From assembly GCF_027923225.1 (NCBI RefSeq), contig NZ_BSDI01000044.1, positions 3,105 through 67,104 of the forward strand: DNA of 64,000 nt, read 5' to 3'. The stretch's first letter is position 1, and each line of letters begins with the position of its first letter. This DNA comes from Phytohabitans aurantiacus. GTDB taxonomy: Bacteria; Actinomycetota; Actinomycetes; Mycobacteriales; Micromonosporaceae. This document shows, in pieces, positions 24,931-32,781 of this stretch. A program made the position numbers and the translations under genes. The notes under the pieces were generated by a model. It was not told the DNA's origin. It was given only the letters and a program-made list of their open reading frames with translations, and did no database searches.

Positions 24931-25938
24931 GTGCGGGCATACCGGATGGTGGATTGGGCGGCGGAGCCGCGGTCAGTGGAAGTCCCGGCTCCGTCACCCG
25001 GTCCGGGCGAGATCCTGGTGCGGGTGGCGGGATGCGGCCTGTGCCGCTCCGACCTGTCGATGCGGCAGTTGCCGCAGGCGATCGGCGCGCGGCTGGGCTG
25101 GCGGATGCCGTTCACGCTCGGCCACGAGACGGCCGGCTGGGTGGCGGGAGTGGGCGCCGGCGTGACCGGTGTGCGCGAGGGGGACGCCGTCGCGCTCGTC
25201 TCACCGACCTCCTGCGGTACCTGCGCGCACTGCCTTCGTGGCCAGGACAACTGCTGTCCCGCGGGCGCGACCGGCCGCGGATACGGGCGCGACGGCGGGC
25301 TCGCCGACTACGTACTGGTCGACAGCGTCCGCGCCCTGCTCCCGCTCGGCGACCTCGACCCGCGCACCGCCGGCCCGCTGACCGACGCCGGAGCGACGGC
25401 GTACCACGCGGTGCGCCGCGCTCTCCCCCGCATCGTGCCCGGCGGCACCGTCGCGGTGGTGGGTGCCGGCGGGCTCGGCGCGTTCGCGGTGCAGTTCCTG
25501 CGCGCGCTGACCGCCGCCCGCGTGGTGGCCGTCGACACCAACCCCGACCGCTTGGCGTACGCCACCGACTTCGGCGCCCACGACACACAGTCCGCTGTGG
25601 ACGGTCTGCGTTCGCTCGACGCCGTACTGGACTTCGTCGGCACCGACGAGACGATCGCGGCCGGCGTGGCGGCGGTACGGGCGGGTGGCGCGTTCGGGCT
25701 CGTGGGGTCGGCGGGCGGGCGCCTGGAAAAGAGCTGGTTCGGTGCGCTGCCCCGCGACGGCGAGGTCTACACGTTCCAGGGGTCCACGATCGCCGACGCC
25801 CGAGACGTGGTGTCGTTGGCCGCGGCGGGCCAGGTACGCGTCGAGGTCGAGCAGTACCCCTTCGAAGAGGTCGCCGACGCGTACGCCGCGGTCGCCGCCG
25901 GCACCCTGAAGTCCCGCGCGGTGGTCCTGCTGTCCTAG
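24931..25938 (+). CDS. Zinc-dependent alcohol dehydrogenase (MDR family)
   Basis: A 335-residue medium-chain dehydrogenase. The catalytic zinc ligands are in CGLCRSD and GHETAG, the structural zinc site is CGTCAHCLRGQDNCC with four cysteines, and the NAD-binding Rossmann motif is VVGAGGLGAFA (about 170-180). It resembles NAD-dependent alcohol dehydrogenases acting on hydrophobic primary alcohols. The starting GTG sits 7 nt after a -10 box. The KstR-like operator upstream ties it to the adjacent sulfotransferase operon. Confidence 0.92.
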   Translation: MRAYRMVDWAAEPRSVEVPAPSPGPGEILVRVAGCGLCRSDLSMRQLPQAIGARLGWRMPFTLGHETAGWVAGVGAGVTGVREGDAVALVSPTSCGTCAHCLRGQDNCCPAGATGRGYGRDGGLADYVLVDSVRALLPLGDLDPRTAGPLTDAGATAYHAVRRALPRIVPGGTVAVVGAGGLGAFAVQFLRALTAARVVAVDTNPDRLAYATDFGAHDTQSAVDGLRSLDAVLDFVGTDETIAAGVAAVRAGGAFGLVGSAGGRLEKSWFGALPRDGEVYTFQGSTIADARDVVSLAAAGQVRVEVEQYPFEEVADAYAAVAAGTLKSRAVVLLS

Positions 25939-25973
25939 GGCCTGTCTTCTGGCGCGGCTGGTTGAATGGCTGG

Positions 25974-26951
25974 GTGCGGGTTTGTGTCGTGGGAGCGGGA
26001 GCGGTCGGCGGGCTCATCGGTGGGCGGCTGAGCGCCAGTGGCATCACCACCTCGGCGCTGGCGCGGGGTGCCACACTGGACGCCCTGCGGTTCTACGGCT
26101 GGCGGGTCGAGACGGCGGATGGGCTGATCGGCGGGCCCGTCACGGCCAGTGACGACCCGGGCGATCTCGGGCCGCACGACGTGGTGCTGCTGACGGTCAA
26201 GGCGCACGCGCTGCCCGGCCTCGCACCCACGCTCGCGCCGCTGCTCGGGCCCGACACGGTGGTGGTGCCGGCGATCAACGGCGTGCCGTGGTGGTTCTTC
26301 GACGGGCTCGGCGGTCGGTACGACGGATTGCGCCTGAAGTCGGTGGACCCTGCCGGGGCGGTGGCCGCGTCGGTACCCACGATGCGGGTGATCGGCTGCG
26401 TCGTGCACCTCGCCGCGAGCGTCACGGCCCCCGGCCTGGCGCGCCACACCGCGGGCAACGGGCTCATCCTCGGCGCGCCGGCCGGCGGCTCCGACGTGCG
26501 GATCGCCCCGCTGGCCGAGGTGTTCGGCAAGGCGGGGTTCACGGTGACGATCTCGCCGCGGATCCAGAACGACATCTGGTACAAGTTGTGGGGCAACATG
26601 ACCATGAACCCGATCTCGGCCCTCACCGGCGCCACCGCCGACCGGATCCTCGACGACGAACTGGTCAACGGCTTCGTGCGGGCGGTCATGGCCGAGGCGG
26701 CCGCGATCGGCGAGCGGATCGGGTGCCCCATCGCGCAGACCGCCGCCGACCGTAACGCGGTGACCCGCAAGCTGGGCGCCTTCAAGACCTCGATGCTGCA
26801 GGACGCCGAGGCCGGCCGGCCGATCGAGCTCGACGCGATGGTCACCGTCGTGCGAGAGATCGGCGCCGCCGTGGGCCTGCCAACCCCGAACGTCGACGCC
26901 CTGCTCGGCCTCACCCGGCTCGCCGCCCGCCAACGCGACCTGTACCCGTAA
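25974..26951 (+). CDS. 2-dehydropantoate 2-reductase family protein
   Basis: A 325-residue ApbA/PanE-type NADPH-dependent reductase. N-terminal Rossmann motif VVGAGAVGGLIGG (about 4-16), the linker KAHALPGLAP, and a C-terminal domain with the catalytic lysine segment YKLWGNMTMNP (NDIWYKLWGNM). It could make pantoate for coenzyme A, but many actinomycete homologs have different ketoacid or alcohol substrates, and the family member beside catabolic genes is often not the true PanE. GTG 25974 opens the Rossmann fold, 35 bp after the alcohol dehydrogenase stop, so co-transcription is possible. Confidence 0.85.
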   Translation: MRVCVVGAGAVGGLIGGRLSASGITTSALARGATLDALRFYGWRVETADGLIGGPVTASDDPGDLGPHDVVLLTVKAHALPGLAPTLAPLLGPDTVVVPAINGVPWWFFDGLGGRYDGLRLKSVDPAGAVAASVPTMRVIGCVVHLAASVTAPGLARHTAGNGLILGAPAGGSDVRIAPLAEVFGKAGFTVTISPRIQNDIWYKLWGNMTMNPISALTGATADRILDDELVNGFVRAVMAEAAAIGERIGCPIAQTAADRNAVTRKLGAFKTSMLQDAEAGRPIELDAMVTVVREIGAAVGLPTPNVDALLGLTRLAARQRDLYP

Positions 26952-27196
26952 TCGACCGCGGGTTCTTGGAGACGGGCCGTCCTGGCGGCAACTTAGGTCA
27001 TACGTCATATGTGTGTCAAGTTATGTTCGTCGATGTTAACTCCGGCGCAAAAACTTCCGGAATCCCCTCGACTCACGCCGGAAGAACCGCTACAACTCGA
27101 TCACCGTCGACACCGTGCCCGACCCTCGTGCACCTACCCACACCTGCTGTCGGACGCAGTGAACCTTTCCGAAATCTTTCAGAAAAGGAGCTCAAG
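26952..27196. other. Promoter region of the xylanase gene, no gene seen
   Basis: A 245-bp stretch noticeably richer in A and T than its surroundings. It holds an inverted repeat CTTCCGG/CCGGAAG (27054-27060, 27078-27084). At 27169-27182 is CCGAAATCTTTCAG, close to the ribosome binding site, which resembles the CGAAA-N-TTTCG palindrome found before streptomycete xylanase genes. The GTG start is preceded by AAAAGGAG. Confidence 0.5.
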
Positions 27197-29665
27197 GTGG
27201 CTGCTAACAGTCCCCCCGTCCACCGCGGCGGGACCCGGCGAAACCGGTCGCTCATCGTCAGAGCACTGGTAACCGGCGTGGTCGGTGTCATGGCGGTGAC
27301 AACCGCCGCGGTGCTGATGCCGTCGGCGAACGCGGCGGAGAGCACGCTGGGCGCGGCGGCCGCGCAGTCGGGCCGGTACTTCGGCACCGCGATCGCGGCT
27401 GGCCGGCTCGGCAACTCGACGTACACCACGATCGCCGGGCGTGAGTTCAACATGGTGACGGCCGAGAACGAGATGAAGCCCGACGCCACCCAGCCCCAGC
27501 GCGGGCAGTTCAACTTCAGCTCCGGTGATCAGATCTACAACTGGGCCACACAACGCGGGATGAAGGTGCGCGGCCACACCCTGGCATGGCACGCACAGCA
27601 GCCGGGATGGATGCAGAGCCTGTCGGGCTCCACGCTGCGCCAGGCCATGATCGACCACATCAACGGCGTGATGGCGCACTACAGGGGCAAATTGGTCGCC
27701 TGGGACGTGGTGAACGAGGCGTTCAACGAGGACGGCAGCCGCCGCCCGTCGAACCTGCAAGGCACCGGCAACGACTGGATCGAGGTGGCGTTCCGCACCG
27801 CCCGCAACGCCGACCCGGCGGCAAAGCTCTGCTACAACGACTACAACATCGAAAACTGGTCGTACGGCAAGACCCAGGGCGTCTACCGCATGATCCAGGA
27901 CTTCAAGTCCCGGGGAGTGCCGATCGACTGCGTCGGGCTGCAGACCCACTTCACCGGCGGCAGCTCGCTGCCGGGCAACTTCCAGACCACGCTGTCCAGC
28001 TTCGCCGCGCTCGGCGTGGACGTGGCCCTGACCGAGGTCGACGTCACCAACGCGTCCACGTCGCAGTACGCGGGGTTGACCCAGGCTTGCCTGAACGTGC
28101 CGCGCTGCGTCGGGATCACGGTGTGGGGCGTGCGTGACAGCGACTCGTGGCGGTCCGGCGAAAGCCCGCTGCTCTTCGACGGCAACGGAAACAAGAAGGC
28201 CGCCTACACATCGGTGCTCAACGCCCTCAACGCCGTCGCGCCGACCACCTCGCCGACCGTGAGCCCGACGGGGAGCACCTCGCCCAACCCGCCGGGTGGC
28301 TCCGGCACGATCGCCGGGGTGCAGTCCGGCCGGTGCATCGACGTGCCCAACGCTACGCAGACCAACGGCACGCGTGTACAGCTCTACGACTGCCACGGCC
28401 AGAGCAACCAGTCGTGGAGCTACACCTCAGGCAAGCAGCTGCGGGTGTACGGCAACAAGTGCCTGGACGCCAGCGGCGCCGCCACGGCCAACGGCACCGC
28501 GATCATCATCTGGGACTGCGGCAGCGGCGCCAACCAGCAGTGGAACGTCAACCCCAACGGCACCATCAGCGGCGTGCAGTCCGGCCGGTGCCTGGACGTG
28601 TGGGGCACCGGCAACGGGCAACAGGTCCAGCTGTACGACTGCCACGGGCAGACCAACCAGCAGTGGCGGACCAACTTCACGAGCGGCCCCACCACACCGC
28701 CCCCGTCCTCGCCACCGCCGTCCTCGCCGCCCCCATCCTCGCCGCCCCCGAGCGGCTGCGCTCTTCCCTCGACCTACCGCTGGTCGTCGACCGGCGCGCT
28801 GGCAAACCCGCAGAACGGGTGGCTGTCGCTCAAGGACTTCACCAACGTCGTCTACAACGGCAAGCACCTGGTCTACGGGTCGAACGTCTCGAGCGCGGGT
28901 TCGTATGGCTCGATGAACTTCGGCCTGTTTACGAACTGGTCCGACATGGCCTCGGCACCCCAGACCGCGATGGGTCAGGGCACGGTGGCACCCACGCTGT
29001 TGTACTTCGCCCCGAAGAACATCTGGGTGCTCGCCTACCAGTGGGGGCCGACGTCGTTCAGCTACAAGACGTCGAGCGACCCGACCAACGCCAACGGCTG
29101 GTCCGCGCCACAGACGCTGTCCACCGCCAGCCTTCCCGACGCCCCGTATGGCGTGATCGACCAGACCCTCATCGGCGACGACCAGAACATGTACCTGTTC
29201 TTCGCCGGTGACAACGGCAAGATCTACCGGTCGAGCATGCCGATCGGGAACTTCCCGGGCAGCTTCGGCTCGTCGTACACGACGATCATGACCGACACGG
29301 TCGCCAACCTGTTCGAGGGGGTCGAGGTCTACAAGGTCCAGGGCCAGAACCAGTACCTGATGATCGTCGAGGCGAGAGGGAGCCAGGAGCAGCGCTACTT
29401 CCGCTCCTTCACGTCCAACAGCCTGAGCGGGACGTGGACACCGCAGGCCGCCACCGAGAGCAACCCCTTCGCCGGCAAGGCCAACAGCGGCGCCACGTGG
29501 ACCAACGACATCAGCCACGGTGACCTGGTCCGCAACAACCCCGACCAGACCAAGACCATCGACGCGTGCAACCTCCAGTTCCTGTACCAGGGCAAGAACC
29601 CCAGCGCGGGAGGCGATTACAACCGGCTGCCGTGGCGGCCGGGTGTCCTGACCCTGCAGCGCTAG
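27197..29665 (+). CDS. Secreted bifunctional GH10 xylanase-CBM13-GH62 arabinofuranosidase
   Basis: An 822-residue secreted enzyme with two catalytic domains. Signal peptide with a long basic N-region (1-47, cleaved after ANA), GH10 endoxylanase (about 48-349) with acid/base E174 (WDVVNEAFN) and nucleophile E280 (ALTEVDV), a Thr/Ser/Pro linker, a ricin-type CBM13 (about 371-493) with QxW-type repeats (NQSW, NQQWN, NQQW), a PPPSS-repeat linker (about 496-519), and a GH62 arabinofuranosidase (about 521-822, WSSTGALANPQNGWLSLKD...MNFGLF...FEGVEVYK). GH62 removes arabinose side chains from arabinoxylan and GH10 then cuts the backbone, so one molecule debranches and cleaves. The linked arrangement is unusual. 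The GTG start has an AGGAG site. Confidence 0.93.
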   Translation: MAANSPPVHRGGTRRNRSLIVRALVTGVVGVMAVTTAAVLMPSANAAESTLGAAAAQSGRYFGTAIAAGRLGNSTYTTIAGREFNMVTAENEMKPDATQPQRGQFNFSSGDQIYNWATQRGMKVRGHTLAWHAQQPGWMQSLSGSTLRQAMIDHINGVMAHYRGKLVAWDVVNEAFNEDGSRRPSNLQGTGNDWIEVAFRTARNADPAAKLCYNDYNIENWSYGKTQGVYRMIQDFKSRGVPIDCVGLQTHFTGGSSLPGNFQTTLSSFAALGVDVALTEVDVTNASTSQYAGLTQACLNVPRCVGITVWGVRDSDSWRSGESPLLFDGNGNKKAAYTSVLNALNAVAPTTSPTVSPTGSTSPNPPGGSGTIAGVQSGRCIDVPNATQTNGTRVQLYDCHGQSNQSWSYTSGKQLRVYGNKCLDASGAATANGTAIIIWDCGSGANQQWNVNPNGTISGVQSGRCLDVWGTGNGQQVQLYDCHGQTNQQWRTNFTSGPTTPPPSSPPPSSPPPSSPPPSGCALPSTYRWSSTGALANPQNGWLSLKDFTNVVYNGKHLVYGSNVSSAGSYGSMNFGLFTNWSDMASAPQTAMGQGTVAPTLLYFAPKNIWVLAYQWGPTSFSYKTSSDPTNANGWSAPQTLSTASLPDAPYGVIDQTLIGDDQNMYLFFAGDNGKIYRSSMPIGNFPGSFGSSYTTIMTDTVANLFEGVEVYKVQGQNQYLMIVEARGSQEQRYFRSFTSNSLSGTWTPQAATESNPFAGKANSGATWTNDISHGDLVRNNPDQTKTIDACNLQFLYQGKNPSAGGDYNRLPWRPGVLTLQR

Positions 29666-29686
29666 GAGAAACGGGCTGCTGACTGA

Positions 29687-29722
29687 GGTGGTGTCCGACG
29701 CCGGCCGGTGTCGGACACCACC
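29687..29722 (+). terminator. Terminator hairpin after the xylanase gene
   Basis: A perfect 13-bp stem GGTGGTGTCCGAC / GTCGGACACCACC with a 10-nt loop, 21 bp after the stop, followed by a weak TTCCTGTT run. It separates the xylanase from the rhamnose operon. Confidence 0.75.
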
Positions 29723-29727
29723 TTCCT

Positions 29728-29786
29728 GTTCGGGTACGTGAACTGCTGTTCTGGTTCTTGAAGTTTTGGCGGGCGGCGGTTTAGAG
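29728..29786 (+). promoter_or_regulatory. Rhamnose operon promoter with GTTC/GAAC half-sites
   Basis: -35 TTGAAG (29758-29763) and -10 TTTAGA/TTAGAG (29780-29786) with 16-17 bp between, and the GTG start 8-9 nt further on, so the mRNA is likely leaderless. Just upstream lie GTTC 29728, GAAC 29740, GTTC 29748 and GTTC 29754. These include GAAC-N4-GTTC, a possible dimer site for an unseen regulator. Confidence 0.5.
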
Positions 29787-29793
29787 TCCGGGC

Positions 29794-30798
29794 GTGCGCG
29801 CACTCGTCTTTCGCGGTCCTGGTGACATCCGGGTCGAGCGGCGCCCTGACCCCGTCGCCGCGCCGGGCGAGCTGCTGATCCGGGTGCTCTCGACCGGGAT
29901 CTGCGGCTCCGATCTGCACGGATACACCGGAGAAAACGGTCGCCGGCACCCCGGACAGGTGATGGGGCACGAGACCGTTGGCCGGGTCGTCGAGGGCGGG
30001 CTGCCGGAAGGCACGCTCGTGACCGTCAACCCGGTACTCGGATGTGGCCACTGCCCCGCCTGCGCCGCCGGCACCGCGCAGCTCTGCCCCACGCGCCGCG
30101 TCATCGGCGTGGATCCGGCGATCTCGTCGGCCTTCGCGGAGTTGATGACCGTGCCGGCGCCGAACGCCGTCGTCCTGCCCGACGGGGTTCCCGAAGAGCA
30201 CGGCGCCCTGGTCGAACCGCTCGCCGTCGGCTACCACGCCGCCATGCGCGGCGGCGTGAGCCCGGACGACCGGGTCCTCGTCGCTGGCGGCGGCCCGATC
30301 GGCCAGGCGTGCGCGCTCGCCGCCCGCCGCCTCGGCGCCCACGAGGTACTTGTCAGCGAGCCGCATCCCGGCCGTCGAGCGCTGGTCGAGCGGCTCGGCT
30401 TCGAGGCGGTCGAGCCCAGCGCGCTCAGTAGCCGAAATGACCGCAGTAGCCGGCAGGACCGCACCGTCGTGCTGGACGCCGTCGGTTCCAGCGCCAGCCT
30501 GCGCGGCGCCTTCGAGGCGTCCACGCCCGGTGCCCGGGTGGTACTGGTCGGCATGAACGCGCCCGACGTCACCCTCGGCGCCTACGCGATCAGCACGTTC
30601 GAGCGCAGCGTCATCGGCAGCTTCTGCTATCCGGCGCGCGAGTTCGAGGAGACCGCCGCGTGGGTGGCGAGCGGGCCGCCCGAGCTGGCGCATCTGGTCG
30701 AGGGGCGGGTATCGCTCGACGAGGCACCGGCCGCGTTCGCGGGGCTGGCCGCCGGCACGCTCGACGCCAGCAAGGTACTGGTGAGTCTGGAGGGCTGA
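29794..30798 (+). CDS. Zinc-dependent dehydrogenase (sugar/polyol type) in the rhamnose operon
   Basis: A 334-residue medium-chain dehydrogenase. Catalytic zinc motifs CGSDLHGY and GHETVGRVV, structural zinc cysteines CGHCPACAAGTAQLC, and a Rossmann motif VAGGGPIGQACA. It belongs to the sorbitol/threonine dehydrogenase branch. It is the first gene of an operon with L-rhamnonate dehydratase (2-bp gap) and L-rhamnose dehydrogenase, so a sugar-acid or keto-acid substrate of that pathway is the best guess. Known L-rhamnose oxidation operons use SDR enzymes for their dehydrogenase steps, so this gene is unusual there. Confidence 0.85.
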   Translation: MRALVFRGPGDIRVERRPDPVAAPGELLIRVLSTGICGSDLHGYTGENGRRHPGQVMGHETVGRVVEGGLPEGTLVTVNPVLGCGHCPACAAGTAQLCPTRRVIGVDPAISSAFAELMTVPAPNAVVLPDGVPEEHGALVEPLAVGYHAAMRGGVSPDDRVLVAGGGPIGQACALAARRLGAHEVLVSEPHPGRRALVERLGFEAVEPSALSSRNDRSSRQDRTVVLDAVGSSASLRGAFEASTPGARVVLVGMNAPDVTLGAYAISTFERSVIGSFCYPAREFEETAAWVASGPPELAHLVEGRVSLDEAPAAFAGLAAGTLDASKVLVSLEG

Positions 30799-30800
30799 CG

Positions 30801-31979
30801 ATGGCCGTGCCGAGGATCCGGCAGCTGCGCGCGTACACGGTGCGGGGCGGGGGCGCCGACTATCACGACCAGGCGGCCGGGCACTGGATCGACGATCACA
30901 TCGCCACGCCGATGGCCCGCTACCCGGAGTACCGCCACAGTAGACAGTCGTTCGGGCTGAACGCGTTGGGGACGCTGGTCGTCGAGGCCGAGGCGGATGA
31001 CGGGAGCGTCGGGCTCGGCGTGACGGTGGGCGGCGAGCCCGGTGCCTGGATCGTCGAGAAGCACCTGGCCGGCCTCGTCGAGGGGCAGCGGGTCACCGAC
31101 CTGGAGAAGATCTGGGACCAGCTGTACCTGTCCACTCTCCACTATGGACGCAAGGGTCTGGTGCTCAACACGGTCAGCGGGATCGACCTGGCGCTGTGGG
31201 ATCTGCTCGGCCAGGTACGGCAGGAGCCGGTGTACCACCTGCTCGGCGGCGCCGTCCGCGACGAACTTGTCTTCTACGCCACCGGCCCGCGCCCAGACCT
31301 GGCCCAGAAGATGGGCTTCATCGGCGGCAAGCTGCCATTGAGGCACGGCCCCGCGGAAGGCGAGGAGGGCCTGCGCGCCAACCTCGACGCGCTCGCCGCG
31401 ATGCGCCAGCGGGTCGGCGACGACTTCTGGCTCATGTGGGACTGCTGGATGTCGCTCGACCTCGACTACGCGACCCGGCTGGCGCACGCCGCCGACGAGT
31501 ACGGGCTGCGCTGGATCGAGGAGCCGCTCCTGCCCGACGACTACTGGGGCCACGCCGACCTGCGCCGCCGCATGCCGGCCCGGATGCTGCTGACCGCGGG
31601 CGAGCACGAGGCCACCCGGTGGGGCTTCCGGCTGCTGCTGGAGACGGGCCAGGTCGACATCGTCCAGCCCGACGTGGGCTGGTGCGGCGGCATCACCGAG
31701 CTGCGGCGGATCGCCGCGCTCGCCGACAGCCACGGCAAGGCCGTCGTGCCGCACGGTTCCAGCGTGTACTCGTACCACTTCGTGCTCAGCCGGCCGAACA
31801 GCCCGTTCGCGGAGTTCCTGATGATGCACCCGGACGCCACCGAGGTGGTGCCGATGCTGCACCCGCTGCTGCTCGACGAGCCGGTGCCAGAGGGCGGCCG
31901 CCTGCGCGTGCCCGACCGCCCCGGCTTCGGCGTACGCCTCAACCGCGAGCTCGACCTGTCCCGCCCGCACACCCATTAG
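30801..31979 (+). CDS. rhmD: L-rhamnonate dehydratase
   Basis: Enolase-superfamily enzyme (EC 4.2.1.90) that removes water from L-rhamnonate to give 2-keto-3-deoxy-L-rhamnonate, 392 residues. The sequence keeps the diagnostic stretches of the family: YHDQAAGHWIDDHIATPMARYPEY near the N-terminus, GRKGLVLNTVSGIDLALWDL, the metal ligands in DCWMSLD, EEPL and GEHEATRWGFR, and the catalytic His in VVPHGSSVYSYHFV. The close family match makes the substrate call firm. The ATG has a GGAGGG site and follows the dehydrogenase stop by 2 bp. Confidence 0.94.
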   Translation: MAVPRIRQLRAYTVRGGGADYHDQAAGHWIDDHIATPMARYPEYRHSRQSFGLNALGTLVVEAEADDGSVGLGVTVGGEPGAWIVEKHLAGLVEGQRVTDLEKIWDQLYLSTLHYGRKGLVLNTVSGIDLALWDLLGQVRQEPVYHLLGGAVRDELVFYATGPRPDLAQKMGFIGGKLPLRHGPAEGEEGLRANLDALAAMRQRVGDDFWLMWDCWMSLDLDYATRLAHAADEYGLRWIEEPLLPDDYWGHADLRRRMPARMLLTAGEHEATRWGFRLLLETGQVDIVQPDVGWCGGITELRRIAALADSHGKAVVPHGSSVYSYHFVLSRPNSPFAEFLMMHPDATEVVPMLHPLLLDEPVPEGGRLRVPDRPGFGVRLNRELDLSRPHTH

Positions 31980-31989
31980 GAGGAGCACT

Positions 31990-32775
31990 GTGCTCAATGG
32001 ACGGACGGCACTGGTCACCGGTGCGTCGCGGGGGATCGGGCGCGGCGTGGCCCTCGGGCTCGCGGCGGCCGGCGCCGATGTCGCGGTCAACTACCACCGG
32101 CCGGCGGAGGCCGAGTTCGGTCGCGACAACGCCGCCGACGCGGCCGGCGTGGTCGCCGAGATCGAGGCGTTGGGCCGGCGGGGGCTCGCCGTCGAGGCCG
32201 ACGTCGCCGATGGCGCGGCCGTGCGCCAGATGGTCGACACGGTCGTCAAGGAGCTCGGCGGGTTGGACGTACTGGTCAACAGCGCCGGCATCTGCCCGTT
32301 CCACGACTTCCTCACGATGCCCGAGGAGCTGTGGGACAGGGTGCACGGCGTCAACCTCAAGGGGGCGTTCCTGTGCTCGCAGGCGGCCGCCCGGGTGATG
32401 GTCGAGCAGGGGCGCGGCGGCCGGATCATCGGCATCAGCTCGATCAGCGCGCTGGTCGGCGGCGGCATGCAGACCCACTACACGCCCACCAAGGCGGGAA
32501 TGCACTCGCTGATGCAGTCGATGGCGATACCGCTGGGGCCGCACGGCATCACCTGCAACTCGGTACTGCCCGGCGCGATCGCCACCGACATCAACAAGGA
32601 CGACTGGAGTGACCCGGACAAGCGCGCGTACCTGGACGGGCGCATCCCGCTCGGGCGCTTCGGCGAGCCCGACGACATCGCCGGACCGGTCGTCTTTCTC
32701 GCCTCCGACGCGGCCCGCTACGTCACCGGCTCGGCACTCTTAGTGGACGGCGGCCTATTCGTCAACCTCCAGTAG
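31990..32775 (+). CDS. L-rhamnose 1-dehydrogenase (SDR)
   Basis: A 261-residue short-chain dehydrogenase converting L-rhamnose to L-rhamnono-lactone. TGASRGIG cofactor motif, NSAGICPFHDF, catalytic Ser in ISSISALVGG, and YTPTKAG with Tyr and Lys. The segments MQTHYTPTKAG, VLPGAIATDINK and the C-terminal VDGGLFVNLQ match the Azotobacter-type L-rhamnose dehydrogenase very well. A strong AGGAGG site precedes GTG 31990. With the dehydratase gene it gives the first and third steps of the oxidative rhamnose pathway. A lactonase gene is not seen next to it. Confidence 0.9.
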   Translation: MLNGRTALVTGASRGIGRGVALGLAAAGADVAVNYHRPAEAEFGRDNAADAAGVVAEIEALGRRGLAVEADVADGAAVRQMVDTVVKELGGLDVLVNSAGICPFHDFLTMPEELWDRVHGVNLKGAFLCSQAAARVMVEQGRGGRIIGISSISALVGGGMQTHYTPTKAGMHSLMQSMAIPLGPHGITCNSVLPGAIATDINKDDWSDPDKRAYLDGRIPLGRFGEPDDIAGPVVFLASDAARYVTGSALLVDGGLFVNLQ

Positions 32776-32781
32776 CGAACC

